Shown here in pieces: positions 6,708 through 16,937 of a stretch of DNA of 64,000 bases; the first letter of the stretch is position 1, and every line of letters starts with the position of its first letter. The DNA is from Alphaproteobacteria bacterium. Lineage in GTDB: Bacteria; Pseudomonadota; Alphaproteobacteria; TMED109. The notes beneath the pieces are model-generated. The model made no database searches and was not told the DNA's origin. It worked only from the letters and a program-made list of their open reading frames with translations. Made by a program: the position numbers and the translations under genes. The stretch lies in NCBI GenBank assembly GCA_022819905.1, contig JAJEGJ010000035.1, positions 1-64,000 of the forward strand. The letters run 5' to 3'.

Positions 6708-7496
6708 TCAGAATTCCGATGCAGCGGCCCGGTCGTAGCCCCGAGAAGCCCGGAGCAAATGCCGTGAATACGGGTGCTGCGGCGCCGCGGTCCGGAGCGC
6801 CGCCACGTCGAGCGTCTCGACGATCTCGCCGGCGCGCATCACGACCAGCGCCTCGGCCATGTGGCTGACCACGGCGAGGTCGTGGCTCACCAGCACGAAG
6901 GTAAGCGTTCGCTCGCGTCGAAGACGCTGCAGCAAGTTCAGGATTTCCGCCTGCACCGAGACGTCCAGGGCCGAGGTCGGCTCGTCGAGCAACACGACGT
7001 CCGGTTCGATGATCAGCGCGCGGGCGATGGCGACGCGCTGGCGTTGCCCGCCCGAGAGCTGGTGCGGGTAACGGAATCGGAACGAGGCATCGAGACCCAC
7101 GCCGGCGAGCGCCTCGTCGATCCGGCTGTCGATCGAATCCAGGCCGTGGACCCGGGCCGGCTCGCCGAGGATCCGGTCAACGGTATGGCGCGGGTGCAGC
7201 GAGCCGTACGGATCCTGGAACACCATCTGCATCCGTCGACGCAGCGCGCGCGGGCGAATGGCCCCCAGCGATTCGCCGTGCATTCGCATCCGCCCGCGGA
7301 CCTGCGCGGTGGGCGGCAGCACCCCGGCCAGCGCCCGCAGGACGGTGGTCTTCCCCGAACCGGATTCGCCAACCAGTCCGAAGCTGCCGCCCGCCTCCAC
7401 CGAGAAACCGGCGTTCCGCACCGCCCGGAACGCCCGCCTCCCCCGGCCGAACGCAACCTGCAGGCCGGTGACCTCGACCGACACCGCGGGGTTCAT
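6708..7496 (-). CDS. Peptide-type ABC transporter ATP-binding protein (DppF/OppF-like)
   Basis: 262 residues. Walker A GESGSGKTT near 38-46, signature LSGGQRQRVAIARAL, Walker B VVLLDEPTSALD, and a switch His in LVSHDLAVV. The PYSRHLL stretch near the C-terminus is typical of the oligopeptide_ABC_C region. It powers import together with the companion ATPase and two permeases. The gene overlaps the upstream ATPase by 4 bp (ATGA) and is the last transporter gene of the operon. Confidence 0.9.
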   Translation of the reverse strand: MNPAVSVEVTGLQVAFGRGRRAFRAVRNAGFSVEAGGSFGLVGESGSGKTTVLRALAGVLPPTAQVRGRMRMHGESLGAIRPRALRRRMQMVFQDPYGSLHPRHTVDRILGEPARVHGLDSIDSRIDEALAGVGLDASFRFRYPHQLSGGQRQRVAIARALIIEPDVVLLDEPTSALDVSVQAEILNLLQRLRRERTLTFVLVSHDLAVVSHMAEALVVMRAGEIVETLDVAALRTAAPQHPYSRHLLRASRGYDRAAASEF

Positions 7497-8338
7497 CGGG
7501 CCCAGGCCGGATCACGGTGCAGGGTGGGCAGGTCGGCACCATCGCCGTCCACCCGCGGCTGACAGGCGAGGAGGCCCCGCGTGTACGGATGCCGCGCCCC
7601 GTGCAGCTCGGCGGCCCCAAGGGTTTCCACGACCCGGCCCGCGTACATCACGAGGACCCGGTCACAGAACGAAGCCACCAGGTTCAGGTCGTGACTGATG
7701 AAGATCAGCGCAGCCCCCCGGCGTGCGAGCATGTCGTCGAGGAGCGCCAGCACCTGCAGCTGGACCGTGACATCGAGGGCCGAGGTCGGCTCGTCGGCGA
7801 TGATGAGGTCGGGCTCGGGCACCATCATCATCGCGATCATGACCCGCTGGCCCATGCCGCCCGATATCTCGTGCGGCCACGCATCGAACACGTACCGCGG
7901 CTCCCGAATCCGCACCGCCTCCAGCATGGCGAGCGCCCGGTCACGGGCCTCGCGCCGGGATACCCCGGCGTGCACGCGAAAGGCCTCGACGATCTGCTCG
8001 CCGACCGTCATGACCGGGTTCAGCGAGAACTTGGGATCCTGCAGGATCATCGAGATCCGCCGGCCGCGGAGCGCATGCCGCTCCGCTTCGCCCGCGCGCA
8101 GCAGGTCCACGTCGTCGAACGAGAGCTGCCGGGCAGACATGCGTCCGTTACGGGCCAGGAGCCCGAGCAGGGCGCGGCCGGTTTGCGATTTTCCCGACCC
8201 GGACTCGCCGACGATTCCCAGTTTTTCCCGGCCGAGCGTGAAGCTCACGTCCCGGACCGCTGCCACGGCGCCGTGCGGCGTGTCAAACGTCACGTTCAGC
8301 CCGTCGACGATCAGCAGCGGGTCGCGGCGCTCCACCAC
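7493..8338 (-). CDS. Peptide-type ABC transporter ATP-binding protein (DppD/OppD-like)
   Basis: 281 residues. Walker A GESGSGKSQ, the expected QDPKFSLNP element, signature ISGGMGQRVMIAMMM, Walker B LIIADEPTSALD, and FISHDLNLV. The C-terminal HPYTRGLLACQP is the family extension of DppD/OppD. The signature is GGMGQR rather than the more common GGMRQR. It starts 3 bp after the permease stop and overlaps the next ATPase gene by 4 bp. The substrate cannot be told from the ATPase. Confidence 0.9.
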   Translation of the reverse strand: MVERRDPLLIVDGLNVTFDTPHGAVAAVRDVSFTLGREKLGIVGESGSGKSQTGRALLGLLARNGRMSARQLSFDDVDLLRAGEAERHALRGRRISMILQDPKFSLNPVMTVGEQIVEAFRVHAGVSRREARDRALAMLEAVRIREPRYVFDAWPHEISGGMGQRVMIAMMMVPEPDLIIADEPTSALDVTVQLQVLALLDDMLARRGAALIFISHDLNLVASFCDRVLVMYAGRVVETLGAAELHGARHPYTRGLLACQPRVDGDGADLPTLHRDPAWAR

Positions 8339-8341
8339 CGT

Positions 8342-9241
8342 CTAGTCCCTGCTCTTCGGGTCCAGCACGTCACGGAGCCCATCGCCCAGGAGGTTGAACC
8401 CGAGACTGACCACCAGGATCGCGATGCCGGGAAACGCGGGCACCCACCATTGATCCAGCAGGTACTCGCGCCCGAGCGCAATCATGGCTCCCCACTCGGG
8501 GGTCGGCGGCTGCGCCCCGAGGCCGAGAAAGCCCAGACCGGCGGCCGTCAGGATGATCCCCGCCATGTCGAGCGTCAGGCGCACGATGACCGAGGAAACG
8601 CACATCGGCGCCACGTGGCCCGCGATGATTCGCAGGTGCGGGATGCCCTGCGAGCGGGCAGCGAGGATGAAGTCGCTCCGGCGAAGCGTGAGCGCCTCGG
8701 CCCGGGCGATGCGGGCGTAGGGCGACCAGCTAGTGACCGCGATGGCCAGCACTGCGTTCTCGAGCCCGGGTCCGAGCGCGGCGACAAAGGCAAGCGCCAG
8801 GATCAGCCGCGGGAACGCGAGAAAGACATCGGTCAGCCGCATCAGGGCGCTGTCGACCCAGCCGCCGACGTAACCCGCCACGACACCGATGGCGAGGCCG
8901 ATCGGCACGACGATGACCGAGACCAGCCCCACGATGTAGAGCGTGATCCGGGACCCCCACATGACCCGGTCGAAGATATCGCGGCCGAGTTCGTCGGTGC
9001 CGAACCAGTGGGCCGACCCGGGCGCGTGGAGCCGATCGCCGAGGTCGGGCGTGACGCCGGCCGATGCCGTGATCCACGGGGCGAGCAGCGCGCCGGCAAC
9101 CAGCGTCGCGACGATCGCCAGACCGGCGACGGCGCTGCCGTTCCTGCGGAACACCAGCCAGGCAAGAAAGAAGCGCTGACACTGTGCCTGCCGCCGCGAT
9201 TGCGGGATGTCGGTCAGGAGCCAGGCGCGAACGGCGCTCAT
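8342..9241 (-). CDS. Peptide-type ABC transporter permease (DppC/OppC-like)
   Basis: 299 residues from the ATG at 9241, which overlaps the stop of the upstream permease as ATGA. A longer upstream frame is only a shadow of that gene. The N-terminal OppC_N-like segment (RRNGSAVAGLAIV) is followed by about six membrane segments; HWFGTDELGRDIFDRV is the hallmark DppC motif. The EAA loop is EALTLRRSDFILAARSQG. An inner-membrane channel subunit that pairs with the DppB-like protein. Confidence 0.9.
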   Translation of the reverse strand: MSAVRAWLLTDIPQSRRQAQCQRFFLAWLVFRRNGSAVAGLAIVATLVAGALLAPWITASAGVTPDLGDRLHAPGSAHWFGTDELGRDIFDRVMWGSRITLYIVGLVSVIVVPIGLAIGVVAGYVGGWVDSALMRLTDVFLAFPRLILALAFVAALGPGLENAVLAIAVTSWSPYARIARAEALTLRRSDFILAARSQGIPHLRIIAGHVAPMCVSSVIVRLTLDMAGIILTAAGLGFLGLGAQPPTPEWGAMIALGREYLLDQWWVPAFPGIAILVVSLGFNLLGDGLRDVLDPKSRD

Positions 9242-10305
9242 CGCGCCCTCGGATCCACGAGGCGGTAGAGCAGGTCGGAGCCCATGTTGATCGCAACGAA
9301 GCAGATTCCCACGACGATGGTGCCGCCGAGCACCGCATTCATGTCGTTGTTGAAGAGCGACCTGGTGATGTACTGCCCGATGCCCGGCCAGGCGAAGACC
9401 GTCTCCGTGAGCACCGAGCCCTCGAGCAGGGAAGCGTAGGTGAGACCCACGATCGTGATCAGCTGCACCAGCACGTTCCGGAAGGCGTGGCGCCAGATCA
9501 CGGCGCCCTCCGGCACCCCCTTGACCCGCGCCGTGAGGATGTACTCCTGTCCCAGTTGCTCCAGCATGAAATGACGGGTCATGCGAGCGAGGTACGCGAA
9601 CGAGTGGATGCCGAGGATGGCCGCGGGCAGAACGAGATGCCCGATCGCGTTGCGGAAGATGTCCCATTCACGGGCGAGGGCGGAATCCACCAGGATCAGG
9701 CCCGTCACGGGTTCCACCATGCCTTCATAGAAGATGTCGATGCGGCCGGGTCCGGCCACCCAGCCCAGCTTCGCGTAGAACACGAAGAGCGCCAGCATGC
9801 CCAGCCAGAACACGGGCACGGAATACCCGAACAGCCCGACGATGCGCACCAGATGGTCGGCCCACCGACCCTGCCGGACCGCCGCCAGCACGCCCAGCGG
9901 CACGCCGGCGAAGACACCGAGCAGCGTCGCGACGGTGGCAAGTTCCAGCGTGGCGGGGAAGAACCGCAGCAGGTCGTCGATCACCGGCTGCGCCGTCATG
10001 ATCGACACCCCGAGGTCGCCCACGAAGAGCTGACCGAGGTAACGCAGATACTGCACCGGCAGCGGCTGGTCGAGGCCGAGCTCCCGGTAGACCGCGTCGT
10101 ACACGTCCTGGTGGGCGCGATCGCCGACGATGGCCAGCACCGGGTCGGCCGGCATGACCCGGGCGATCACGAACGTCACGGCGGTGAGACCGACAAATGT
10201 CAGGACAAGGGACAGCGCCGTGCCGGCGATTCGGCGCGGCACGTGTCCGAGGAGTGAGCTCCGACCCTCCTGCAGCTGGCTGCCGATCATCGCCTCACGC
10301 CTCAC
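9238..10305 (-). CDS. Peptide-type ABC transporter permease (DppB/OppB-like)
   Basis: 355 residues with about six transmembrane segments. The N-terminal region has the DppB pattern (LGLDQPLPVQYLRYLGQLFVGDLG near 78-101). The EAA loop reads EYILTARVKGVPEGAVIWRHA, and EGSVLTETVFAWPGIG is a conserved late motif. ATG at 10305 or the Met at residue 6 could be the start. The gene follows the substrate-binding protein by 21 bp. Confidence 0.9.
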   Translation of the reverse strand: MRREAMIGSQLQEGRSSLLGHVPRRIAGTALSLVLTFVGLTAVTFVIARVMPADPVLAIVGDRAHQDVYDAVYRELGLDQPLPVQYLRYLGQLFVGDLGVSIMTAQPVIDDLLRFFPATLELATVATLLGVFAGVPLGVLAAVRQGRWADHLVRIVGLFGYSVPVFWLGMLALFVFYAKLGWVAGPGRIDIFYEGMVEPVTGLILVDSALAREWDIFRNAIGHLVLPAAILGIHSFAYLARMTRHFMLEQLGQEYILTARVKGVPEGAVIWRHAFRNVLVQLITIVGLTYASLLEGSVLTETVFAWPGIGQYITRSLFNNDMNAVLGGTIVVGICFVAINMGSDLLYRLVDPRAR

Positions 10306-10326
10306 GCGGCCCCCGTGGGTCCCCGG

Positions 10327-11916
10327 CTACTTGGTGACGTTCCGGTAGTAGACGTGGTCGAAATTCACGCCCGACATGAAGCCCTCGACACGCCGGCGGC
10401 GCACGACCTGCTCGCTCTGCTGAAACATGATGGCGTACGGCCCTTCGGTCTGCAGGCGCTTCTGGAGTTCCAGGTACATCGCTTCGCGCGCGTCAAGGTC
10501 CCGCGTGTCGCGGGCCTCGATCGTCCGCTCGTTGATCGCCTCGGACGCCCACGCGTTTCGCCAGGCGAGCACACCTGCGAGCATGGCTTCCGGCCGGTTG
10601 TCTGGGTTGTGCGCGAAGGCGTCCGCGTTGGAATGGGGGTCCATGTAGTCCGGTGACCAGCGGGCGACGATCAGTTCGTGCTTTCGTGCTCGGTACCGGG
10701 GCCAGAGCGTCTTGCCGTCCTGCATGACGATCCGCGCGTCGATCCCGGCCTGGGCGAAGGTTGCCTGAATCGACTGCGCGATCTGCGGAAACGGCGAGCT
10801 GGTGAGCGTGTCGATCCGTATCTCGAACGGTCCGAGGCCTGCCTGACCCAGCAGGGATCTCGCCTTCTCGATGTCGAGCGCGTACGGCGTTGCCGTGTAG
10901 CTGGCCCAGAGGCCGGCCGGCCAGAACGCCTGGTGCACCGAGAACTGGCCGGCCAGGAACGAGTCCGCCATGCCCTGGTAATCGATCGCGTGTCGCAGCG
11001 CCTGGATCACGGCCGGATGGCCGAGGACCGGATGCGACGCGTTGGCCGCCAGATACACGATCGCGCCCTTTGGATAGCTGTCGACCGCGAGCTCGGCATG
11101 ACCCGCCAGCGCCCGGATCTGGTCGGGCGTGAGGTTGCGGGCCATGTCGACGTCGCCCCGCTCCAGCAGCAGGCGCTGCGCCGACGGCTCGGGCACGTGG
11201 CGCAGGAAGACACGCCGCATCGCGGGCGCACCGCGCCGATACTCGGCATTTGCCTCGAGCGCAATGAACTCGTTCGCCTTCCAGCGCCCGAGCCAGAATG
11301 CGCCGGAGCCGGCGCTGTGCGACCGCAGCCAGCCCTGGCCCAGGTCGCCGTCGGTCTCGTGCGCCAGCACGCGTTCCTTGTCGATCACCGAGGCCACGCC
11401 GGCCGAAAGCGCGTTCAGGATCAGGCCTGGTGAAAGCCCCGCGGTCACGGTGATGCGCACGTGCGACCCGTCGACGACCTCGACCAGATCCCCGACGTTC
11501 TCGGCGTTCCAGCCGAATTGCGTGAAGATGAAGGCGGGGGTCTTGTTGAGCTTCACGACCCGCTCGAGCGAGAACTCGACATCCTCCGGACGCACCGGGT
11601 TGCCCGAGTGAAAGCGGAGGCCGTCCCGGATCCGGAACACGATCGTCTCCCCGTCGGCTTCGATCGCATAGCTTTCGGCAACCCCGCCGGTCAGCTCCCG
11701 CGGGTCTTCGGGCTCGAACATCATCAGGCGGTCGTACACGTTGGCGACGATTTCACCCGCCGTGAATTCGAAGACTTCGGCCGGGTCAAGCGTGATGACG
11801 TCGCCGATATCCTTGGCCATGACGAAGATGTTGTCCGGCGGATCGGCAAGGGCACTGCCGTCTTGGAGCGCCCACACGCCGCACAGGAGCAGGACCGATC
11901 GGACGATGCGGCGCAT
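10327..11916 (-). CDS. Peptide-type ABC transporter substrate-binding protein (SBP family 5)
   Basis: 529 residues. The ATG at 11916 is chosen because it begins a clear signal peptide (MRRIVRSVLLLCGVWALQ, then ALADP) and has GGAG about 9 nt upstream; the 99 codons upstream in frame are GC-rich noise. SBP_bac_5 features include ITLDPAEVFEF, GGVAESYAIEADG, FRIRDGLRFHSGNPVRPEDV near 110-130, and LRHAIDYQGMAD. First gene of the operon with dppB/C/D/F-like genes. No lipobox is evident, so it is probably a soluble periplasmic receptor. The ligand could be a dipeptide, oligopeptide, nickel chelate or amino acid derivative. Confidence 0.88.
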   Translation of the reverse strand: MRRIVRSVLLLCGVWALQDGSALADPPDNIFVMAKDIGDVITLDPAEVFEFTAGEIVANVYDRLMMFEPEDPRELTGGVAESYAIEADGETIVFRIRDGLRFHSGNPVRPEDVEFSLERVVKLNKTPAFIFTQFGWNAENVGDLVEVVDGSHVRITVTAGLSPGLILNALSAGVASVIDKERVLAHETDGDLGQGWLRSHSAGSGAFWLGRWKANEFIALEANAEYRRGAPAMRRVFLRHVPEPSAQRLLLERGDVDMARNLTPDQIRALAGHAELAVDSYPKGAIVYLAANASHPVLGHPAVIQALRHAIDYQGMADSFLAGQFSVHQAFWPAGLWASYTATPYALDIEKARSLLGQAGLGPFEIRIDTLTSSPFPQIAQSIQATFAQAGIDARIVMQDGKTLWPRYRARKHELIVARWSPDYMDPHSNADAFAHNPDNRPEAMLAGVLAWRNAWASEAINERTIEARDTRDLDAREAMYLELQKRLQTEGPYAIMFQQSEQVVRRRRVEGFMSGVNFDHVYYRNVTK

Positions 11917-12164
11917 GAGGGTGTTCTCCCGCAGGGGTCGCCGCCCGGGGCAGCCGGCGCACCGTCGCGGCCGTGCGGGGCCGGCGCCGATTCGACCGCC
12001 GGCAACGGATGGCAGTCGGCCGGAGACAGTACCGCAGAACGGTCCGTTCGTCGGCCGGGACGCCACCCCGCGTGCTTGCCCCGGCGACACCGGGGGGCTA
12101 TAGACACCATCACGCGGAGCATGGGCTGAGCACAGCAGGCCCGCCCATCCTGGAGCCCTGATCC

Positions 12165-12917
12165 ATGTCCAGACAGCGCCGTCGTCTGGTCTACGAGGGC
12201 AAGGCCAAGGCACTGTTCGAAGGCCCTGAACCCGGCACGCTCGTCCAGCATTTCAAGGACGACGCCACGGCGTTCAACAACAAGAAACGCGGCACCATCA
12301 GCGGCAAGGGCGTCATCAACAACCGCATCTCGGCCCACCTGATGATGCGGCTTGGCGAGATGGACATCCCGAACCATTTTCTCCGGCCGCTGAACATGCG
12401 CGAACAACTGGTGCGCGAAGTCGAGATCATTCCCGTCGAAGTGGTGGTTCGGAACGTCGCGGCCGGCAGCTTGAGCAAGCGCCTGGACATCAAGGAAGGC
12501 ACCCCCCTGCCCCGGCCGCTGATCGAGTGGTACTTCAAGAACGACGAGCTCAACGACCCGCTGGTGCTGGACGAGCACATCCTGGCCTTTGGCTGGGCCG
12601 CCGAAGACGAGCTCGACGAGATGTTCGGCTATGCACTGCGCATCAACGACTATCTCTCCGGCCTGTTCCACGCCATCAGCATCCGTCTCATCGACACCAA
12701 GTTCGAGTTCGGACGCCATTTCAGCGACGAGGGCATGCGGATCCTGCTGGCCGACGAGATCAGCCCGGACACCTCCCGCCTCTGGGATCTGGAAACCGAC
12801 GACAAGCTGGACAAGGACCGCTTTCGCCGCGATCTCGGGAAGATCGAGGAGGCCTACCAGGAGGTCGCGCGCCGCCTAGGCGTGCTGCCCAAGTCCGACG
12901 GCAGCGCCGGTTCGTAG
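12165..12917 (+). CDS. purC: SAICAR synthetase (PurC)
   Basis: 250 residues. It ligates aspartate to CAIR in IMP synthesis, using ATP. Signatures: [12 protein letters not shown] (8-19), [11 protein letters not shown] (96-106), LIDTKFEFG (175-183) and [12 protein letters not shown] (197-208). It begins a tight plus-strand run: purS follows after 10 bp, then purQ and purL with overlapping starts. It diverges from the peptide-transporter operon across about 250 bp. Confidence 0.97.
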   Translation: MSRQRRRLVYEGKAKALFEGPEPGTLVQHFKDDATAFNNKKRGTISGKGVINNRISAHLMMRLGEMDIPNHFLRPLNMREQLVREVEIIPVEVVVRNVAAGSLSKRLDIKEGTPLPRPLIEWYFKNDELNDPLVLDEHILAFGWAAEDELDEMFGYALRINDYLSGLFHAISIRLIDTKFEFGRHFSDEGMRILLADEISPDTSRLWDLETDDKLDKDRFRRDLGKIEEAYQEVARRLGVLPKSDGSAGS

Positions 12918-12927
12918 GGATCCCAGC

Positions 12928-13170
12928 ATGAAGGCCATCGTCCACGTCGTCCTGAAGAAGGACGTGCTCGATCCGCAGGGGAAGGCCGTCGAAGCTGCGT
13001 TGCGGACACTCGGCTTCGGGGAGGTCGCGGAGGTTCGGCAGGGCAAATTCTTTGAAATCACGCTGGATGGTCATCGCGACGACGCGTCTGCGCGCCTCGA
13101 CAGGATGTGCGAGGAGCTGCTGGCCAATCCGGTGATCGAGGACTACCGCATTACCATTCCCGACGCATGA
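12928..13170 (+). CDS. purS: FGAM synthase subunit PurS
   Basis: 80 residues, the usual size. Typical opening [21 protein letters not shown], and the pattern of a short ferredoxin-like fold ending VIEDYRITI. PurS bridges the glutaminase PurQ and the synthetase PurL in the three-part FGAM synthase found in Gram-positives and alphaproteobacteria. Its stop overlaps the purQ start (ATGA at 13167-13170), which suggests coupled, equal expression. Confidence 0.95.
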   Translation: MKAIVHVVLKKDVLDPQGKAVEAALRTLGFGEVAEVRQGKFFEITLDGHRDDASARLDRMCEELLANPVIEDYRITIPDA

Positions 13171-13853
13171 AAGCCGTGGTCGTGGTGTTCCCCGGTTCGA
13201 ACTGCGACCGGGACGTCGCCGTGGCCCTCGCCCGTTGCACCGGCTGTGCCCCCACCCTTGTCTGGCACGGCGCTACCAGCCTGCCTCCGTGTGACCTGGT
13301 GGTCCTGCCGGGCGGCTTCTCCTACGGCGACTACCTGCGCGCCGGTGCGATTGCCGCACATTCACCCATCATGCGATCGGTACGCGAGGCCGCGGCGCGG
13401 GGAATCGCCGTGCTCGGCATCTGCAACGGGTTCCAGATCCTCACGGAGACCGGGCTGCTGCCGGGTGCGCTGGTCCGGAACGCGGGGCTTCGGTTCGTGT
13501 GCCGGCCGGTCGATCTTCGCGTGGAAGGCGACAGCCCGTTCCTGGCCGGATTCACCCCGGGCGAGTGCATCCGCTTCCCCGTGGCGCACATGGAGGGCAA
13601 CTACCAGACGGACCCGGAAACGCTGGCTGGGCTGGAAGCGGAGGGGCGCATCGTCCTGCGGTATGTCGACGCGGAGGGCGGCGTCACCGAGGCCGCGAAC
13701 CCCAACGGCTCGGTCGCCGGTATCGCCGGCATCACGAGCGCCAGCCGACGCATTTTCGGCCTCATGCCACACCCGGAACGCGTCATCGGCGACGAACTCG
13801 GCGGATCGGACGGACGCAGGTTCTTCGCCGCCGTCGCGGATGCCCTGGCATGA
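13167..13853 (+). CDS. purQ: FGAM synthase glutaminase subunit PurQ
   Basis: 228 residues from the ATG overlapping the purS stop. Class-I glutamine amidotransferase: FPGSNCDRD near the N-terminus, nucleophile Cys86 in LGICNGFQ, and His202/Glu204 in PHPERV completing the triad. It releases ammonia from glutamine for PurL. Its stop overlaps the purL start as ATGA. Confidence 0.95.
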   Translation: MKAVVVVFPGSNCDRDVAVALARCTGCAPTLVWHGATSLPPCDLVVLPGGFSYGDYLRAGAIAAHSPIMRSVREAAARGIAVLGICNGFQILTETGLLPGALVRNAGLRFVCRPVDLRVEGDSPFLAGFTPGECIRFPVAHMEGNYQTDPETLAGLEAEGRIVLRYVDAEGGVTEAANPNGSVAGIAGITSASRRIFGLMPHPERVIGDELGGSDGRRFFAAVADALA

Positions 13854-16045
13854 GTGCCCCCACCGTGAACGACGCCGTACGGCTCGGCCTGTCGGCCGAC
13901 GAGTACCGGCAGATCATCGCGCACCTGGGGCGACCGCCAAACGCTACCGAGCTGGGCGTGTTCTCCGCCATGTGGAACGAGCACTGCTCGTACAAGTCGT
14001 CGCGTCGCTGGCTCCGGACGCTGCCGACGACGGGTGATCAGGTCATTCACGGTCCGGGCGAGAATGCCGGCGTGGTCGACGTGGGCGACGGCTGGGCGGT
14101 CGTCTTCAAGATGGAAAGCCACAACCACCCTTCGTTCATCGAACCCTACCAAGGGGCCGCCACCGGGGTCGGCGGGATTCTGCGGGACGTGTTCACGATG
14201 GGTGCTCGGCCCGTGGCGATCCTCAACAGTCTTCGGTTCGGGGACCCGGACCACGCGAAGACACGCCATCTGGTGGGCGGCGTGGTCGGCGGAATCGGCG
14301 GCTACGGGAACTGCATGGGCATCCCGACCGTCGGCGGCGAATGCGCGTTCGACCCGGGCTACAACGGCAACATCCTCGTGAACGCGATGGCCGTCGGGCT
14401 CGTCAGGCGCGATCAGATCTTCCTCGCCAACGCCGGTCAGCCCGGCAATCCCGTGCTCTACGTGGGAGCCCGAACCGGGCGTGACGGCATTCACGGGGCC
14501 AGCATGGCCTCCGCCGGATTCTCGGACGGCGCCGAAGCCCGCCGGCCAACGGTCCAGATCGGCGACCCGTTCATGGAGAAACTGCTGCTTGAGGCCTGTC
14601 TCGAACTGATGGCTACGGGCGTGGTCATCGGCATCCAGGACATGGGGGCAGCGGGCCTGACGTCGTCGTCGGTGGAAATGGCGGCGCGGGCGGAGGTCGG
14701 AATCCGTCTTGATCTCGAGCGGGTGCCGGTGCGCGATGCGGGCATGACGCCGCTCGAGCTCATGCTGTCGGAGAGCCAGGAACGGATGCTGATGACCCTG
14801 CGCCCGGGCGCCGAAGCCGACGCCGCTGCCGTGTTCCAGAAGTGGGGACTCGATGCGGTGGTGATCGGCGCAGTCACGGACACCGGCCGGCTGGAGCTCG
14901 CCATGCATGGTGCCGCGGTGGCCGACCTGCCGATCGGACCTCTGGCCGAGGGGCTGGTCTACGAGCGCCCGACGACTCCGCTTCCTTGTTCCACGCCGGT
15001 TTCCGTGCCAGACCAGCAGGCCACCATCGATAGCCTCCTCGCCCTGATCGGATCGCCGAACCTGGCATCACGCCGGTGGATCTGGGAACAGTATGACCAC
15101 GGCGTGATGGGCGACACGATCACGCCGCCGGGTTCCGATGCTGCCGTCGTACGGATCCACGGCACCGACCGGGCGCTCGCCCTGACCGCGGACTGCACCC
15201 CTCGGTACTGCGAGGCGGATCCCCGCCTCGGCGCGATCCAGGCGATCGCCGAATCGTACCGCAATCTCTCGGCCGCCGGAGCCCGCCCCCTTGCCGTCAC
15301 CGACTGCCTGAACTTCGGGAGCCCTGAGGATCCCGTCGTCATGGGCACCTTCAAGGCCGCCGTCGAAGGCCTCAGCGAAGCCTGCCGCGCGCTGGGCCTC
15401 CCGATCGTGTCGGGCAATGTTTCCTTCTACAACGAGACCGACAACTGCCCGATCCCCCCGACCCCCCAGGTGGGCACCGTCGGGCTGATCGAGGACGTGG
15501 GCCGGACGGGAAAGATGGCGCCGTCGCCAGGCACTTCCGTACTCCTGGTCGGTAGCGCCGAGGGGCACTTGTCGTGCTCGCTGTACGCCCGCGAGACCCA
15601 CGGTCTGACCGAGGGCGCGCCACCACCCGTCGATCTCGATGCCGAACGGCGTCATGGAGAATGGGTCCGCGAGCAGATCTCGGGCGGTCGTGCCGACGCC
15701 TGCCACGACATTTCGGACGGCGGACTGGCCGTCGCCCTCGCGGAGATGTGCATCGCGGCCGGGACCGGGGCATCCGTGCGACCGCCGGATGAAAAGCTGT
15801 CGCCCGCTTGCTTCTATTTCGGTGAGGACCAGGCCCGTTACCTGCTCGCGGCCCAATCCGAACAGGTGGACGGCCTTCTTCGGGCGGCGGCCAAAGACGC
15901 GATTCCGGTCCGGACACTCGGCCGGTTCGGCGGGCAGGAGCTTCAGTTGGCGTCGCTGGGCAGCGTGGCGGTTGACACGCTTCGGCGTCGGCACGCAGGA
16001 TGGTTTCCGTCCTATATGAATGGAACCACCGAGGGGACCGGCTGA
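13850..16045 (+). CDS. purL: FGAM synthase subunit PurL (small type)
   Basis: 731 residues, the small PurL that works with PurS and Pur[12 protein letters not shown] near 41-51 carries the conserved His; [27 protein letters not shown] (split motif) is the PurL/PurM-like ATP-binding element. Two AIRS-like halves are seen, the second with [11 protein letters not shown] and [10 protein letters not shown]. The ATG at 13850 shares ATGA with purQ. It converts FGAR to FGAM using ammonia from PurQ. The stop overlaps the start of the BolA gene (TGATG). Confidence 0.96.
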   Translation: MSAPTVNDAVRLGLSADEYRQIIAHLGRPPNATELGVFSAMWNEHCSYKSSRRWLRTLPTTGDQVIHGPGENAGVVDVGDGWAVVFKMESHNHPSFIEPYQGAATGVGGILRDVFTMGARPVAILNSLRFGDPDHAKTRHLVGGVVGGIGGYGNCMGIPTVGGECAFDPGYNGNILVNAMAVGLVRRDQIFLANAGQPGNPVLYVGARTGRDGIHGASMASAGFSDGAEARRPTVQIGDPFMEKLLLEACLELMATGVVIGIQDMGAAGLTSSSVEMAARAEVGIRLDLERVPVRDAGMTPLELMLSESQERMLMTLRPGAEADAAAVFQKWGLDAVVIGAVTDTGRLELAMHGAAVADLPIGPLAEGLVYERPTTPLPCSTPVSVPDQQATIDSLLALIGSPNLASRRWIWEQYDHGVMGDTITPPGSDAAVVRIHGTDRALALTADCTPRYCEADPRLGAIQAIAESYRNLSAAGARPLAVTDCLNFGSPEDPVVMGTFKAAVEGLSEACRALGLPIVSGNVSFYNETDNCPIPPTPQVGTVGLIEDVGRTGKMAPSPGTSVLLVGSAEGHLSCSLYARETHGLTEGAPPPVDLDAERRHGEWVREQISGGRADACHDISDGGLAVALAEMCIAAGTGASVRPPDEKLSPACFYFGEDQARYLLAAQSEQVDGLLRAAAKDAIPVRTLGRFGGQELQLASLGSVAVDTLRRRHAGWFPSYMNGTTEGTG

Positions 16046-16284
16046 TGGCGATGGATGCCCAGGAAATCGAATCGTTGATCCGGGCCGCGCTGCCCGACGC
16101 CAAGATCACGATCGAAGATCTTCGCGGTGACGGCGATCACTACGCCGCCCACGTGATCTCCGAGGCCTTCCGGGGGAAATCCCGGGTCGAACAGCACCAG
16201 ATGGTTTATGGTGCCCTGCAAGGCCGGATGGGAGGGGTGCTGCACGCGCTTGCGCTCCAGACCGCCCCGCCCGACGACGTCTAA
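16045..16284 (+). CDS. BolA family protein
   Basis: 79 residues from the ATG overlapping the purL stop, with GAGGGG upstream; ATG at 16051 is also possible. BolA-fold features: a C-proximal [15 protein letters not shown] stretch (residues about 49-64) that supplies the conserved His for cluster sharing with glutaredoxins, and a short size like the YrbA/BolA2 type. It sits directly before the CGFS glutaredoxin, its usual partner in iron-sulfur cluster delivery. Confidence 0.88.
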   Translation: MAMDAQEIESLIRAALPDAKITIEDLRGDGDHYAAHVISEAFRGKSRVEQHQMVYGALQGRMGGVLHALALQTAPPDDV

Positions 16285-16307
16285 CCCAGCTGCTGGAGGA
16301 GCATCTG

Positions 16308-16652
16308 ATGGACAGTGATATCGCCAACCCCGTGCACGGGCAGATCCAGGCCGAACTTGACTCGAACGATGTCGTTCTCTTCATGAAGGGGACGCCCGTA
16401 TTCCCGCAGTGCGGCTTCTCCGCGATGGTGGTGCAGATCCTCAACCATCTCGGCATCCCGTTTAAGGGGATCGATGTGCTGGCGGACGCCGGCCTCCGCG
16501 AAGGCATCAAGGAGTTCACGAACTGGCCGACCATCCCGCAGCTTTACGTCAAGGGCGAGTTCGTCGGCGGTTGCGACATCGTCCGCGAAATGTACGAACA
16601 CAATGAGTTGAAGGACCACGTGACCAACAAAGGGATCGCCCTGAACGGTTAG
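16308..16652 (+). CDS. grxD: Monothiol glutaredoxin (Grx4 type)
   Basis: 114 residues. The active site CGFS (Cys35-Ser38), Lys27 in MKGTP and the [19 protein letters not shown] (split) glutathione-binding region are all present. It binds a [2Fe-2S] cluster with glutathione and forms heterodimers with BolA proteins; the BolA gene ends 23 bp upstream. A start with a clear GGAGGAG-like site (ctggaggagcatctg) precedes the ATG. Confidence 0.95.
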   Translation: MDSDIANPVHGQIQAELDSNDVVLFMKGTPVFPQCGFSAMVVQILNHLGIPFKGIDVLADAGLREGIKEFTNWPTIPQLYVKGEFVGGCDIVREMYEHNELKDHVTNKGIALNG

Positions 16653-16674
16653 TCGGATCCGCCACCACCACCGG

Positions 16675-16708
16675 CCGTCGCTGGCATCGAACGAGTAGCC
16701 GGCGACGG
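16675..16708 (+). terminator. Hairpin after the purC-grxD run
   Basis: CCGTCGCTGGC (16675-16685) pairs with GCCGGCGACGG (16698-16708) over 11 positions with one G-U, around a 12-nt loop. It lies 22 bp after the grxD stop, as expected for a transcription terminator, but no strong T-run follows, so termination may be partial. Confidence 0.5.
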
Positions 16709-16897
16709 GCAGAACCGTTTGGGACTTACATGGGGGGATTACAAAGAACGGTTGACGACGTGACGCTGCCGCCCTTCCAAGGCTGTTCGCGGATTTGCGG
16801 AAGGGCGAGTGGACAACGGAATCGGGTTCGGAAATGAAGGCGGCGTCCGCGGGGTATTCGAGGGGACTTGTGTTGAAAGGTTGATCTCCGTTCATTT

Positions 16898-16935
16898 TTG
16901 CCAATAATTGTCGTAATTGACATTAAAGTTGGCAA
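16898..16935. promoter_or_regulatory. Inverted repeat in front of the nucleotidyltransferase-like gene
   Basis: TTGCCAA (16898-16904) and TTGGCAA (16929-16935) are exact reverse complements, ending two bases before the ATG at 16938. Inside are AATTGTC and AATTGAC (16906-16912, 16915-16921). The stretch is AT-rich for this genome. It could be an operator or an mRNA hairpin covering the start. Confidence 0.4.
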
Positions 16936-16937
16936 AC

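Noticed and set aside
7517-9268. Long plus-strand open frame of 583 codons antisense to the ABC transporter genes
   Set aside because: It lies antisense to well-supported genes, its protein is rich in Arg, His and Pro as expected from a shadow frame in GC-rich DNA, and it has no motif.
16917-16937. TTG start and TTGACA-like promoter box inside the inverted repeat before the nucleotidyltransferase-like gene
   Set aside because: No -10 element follows at a suitable distance, and the ATG at 16938 is a better start; the sequence is recorded only as an inverted repeat.
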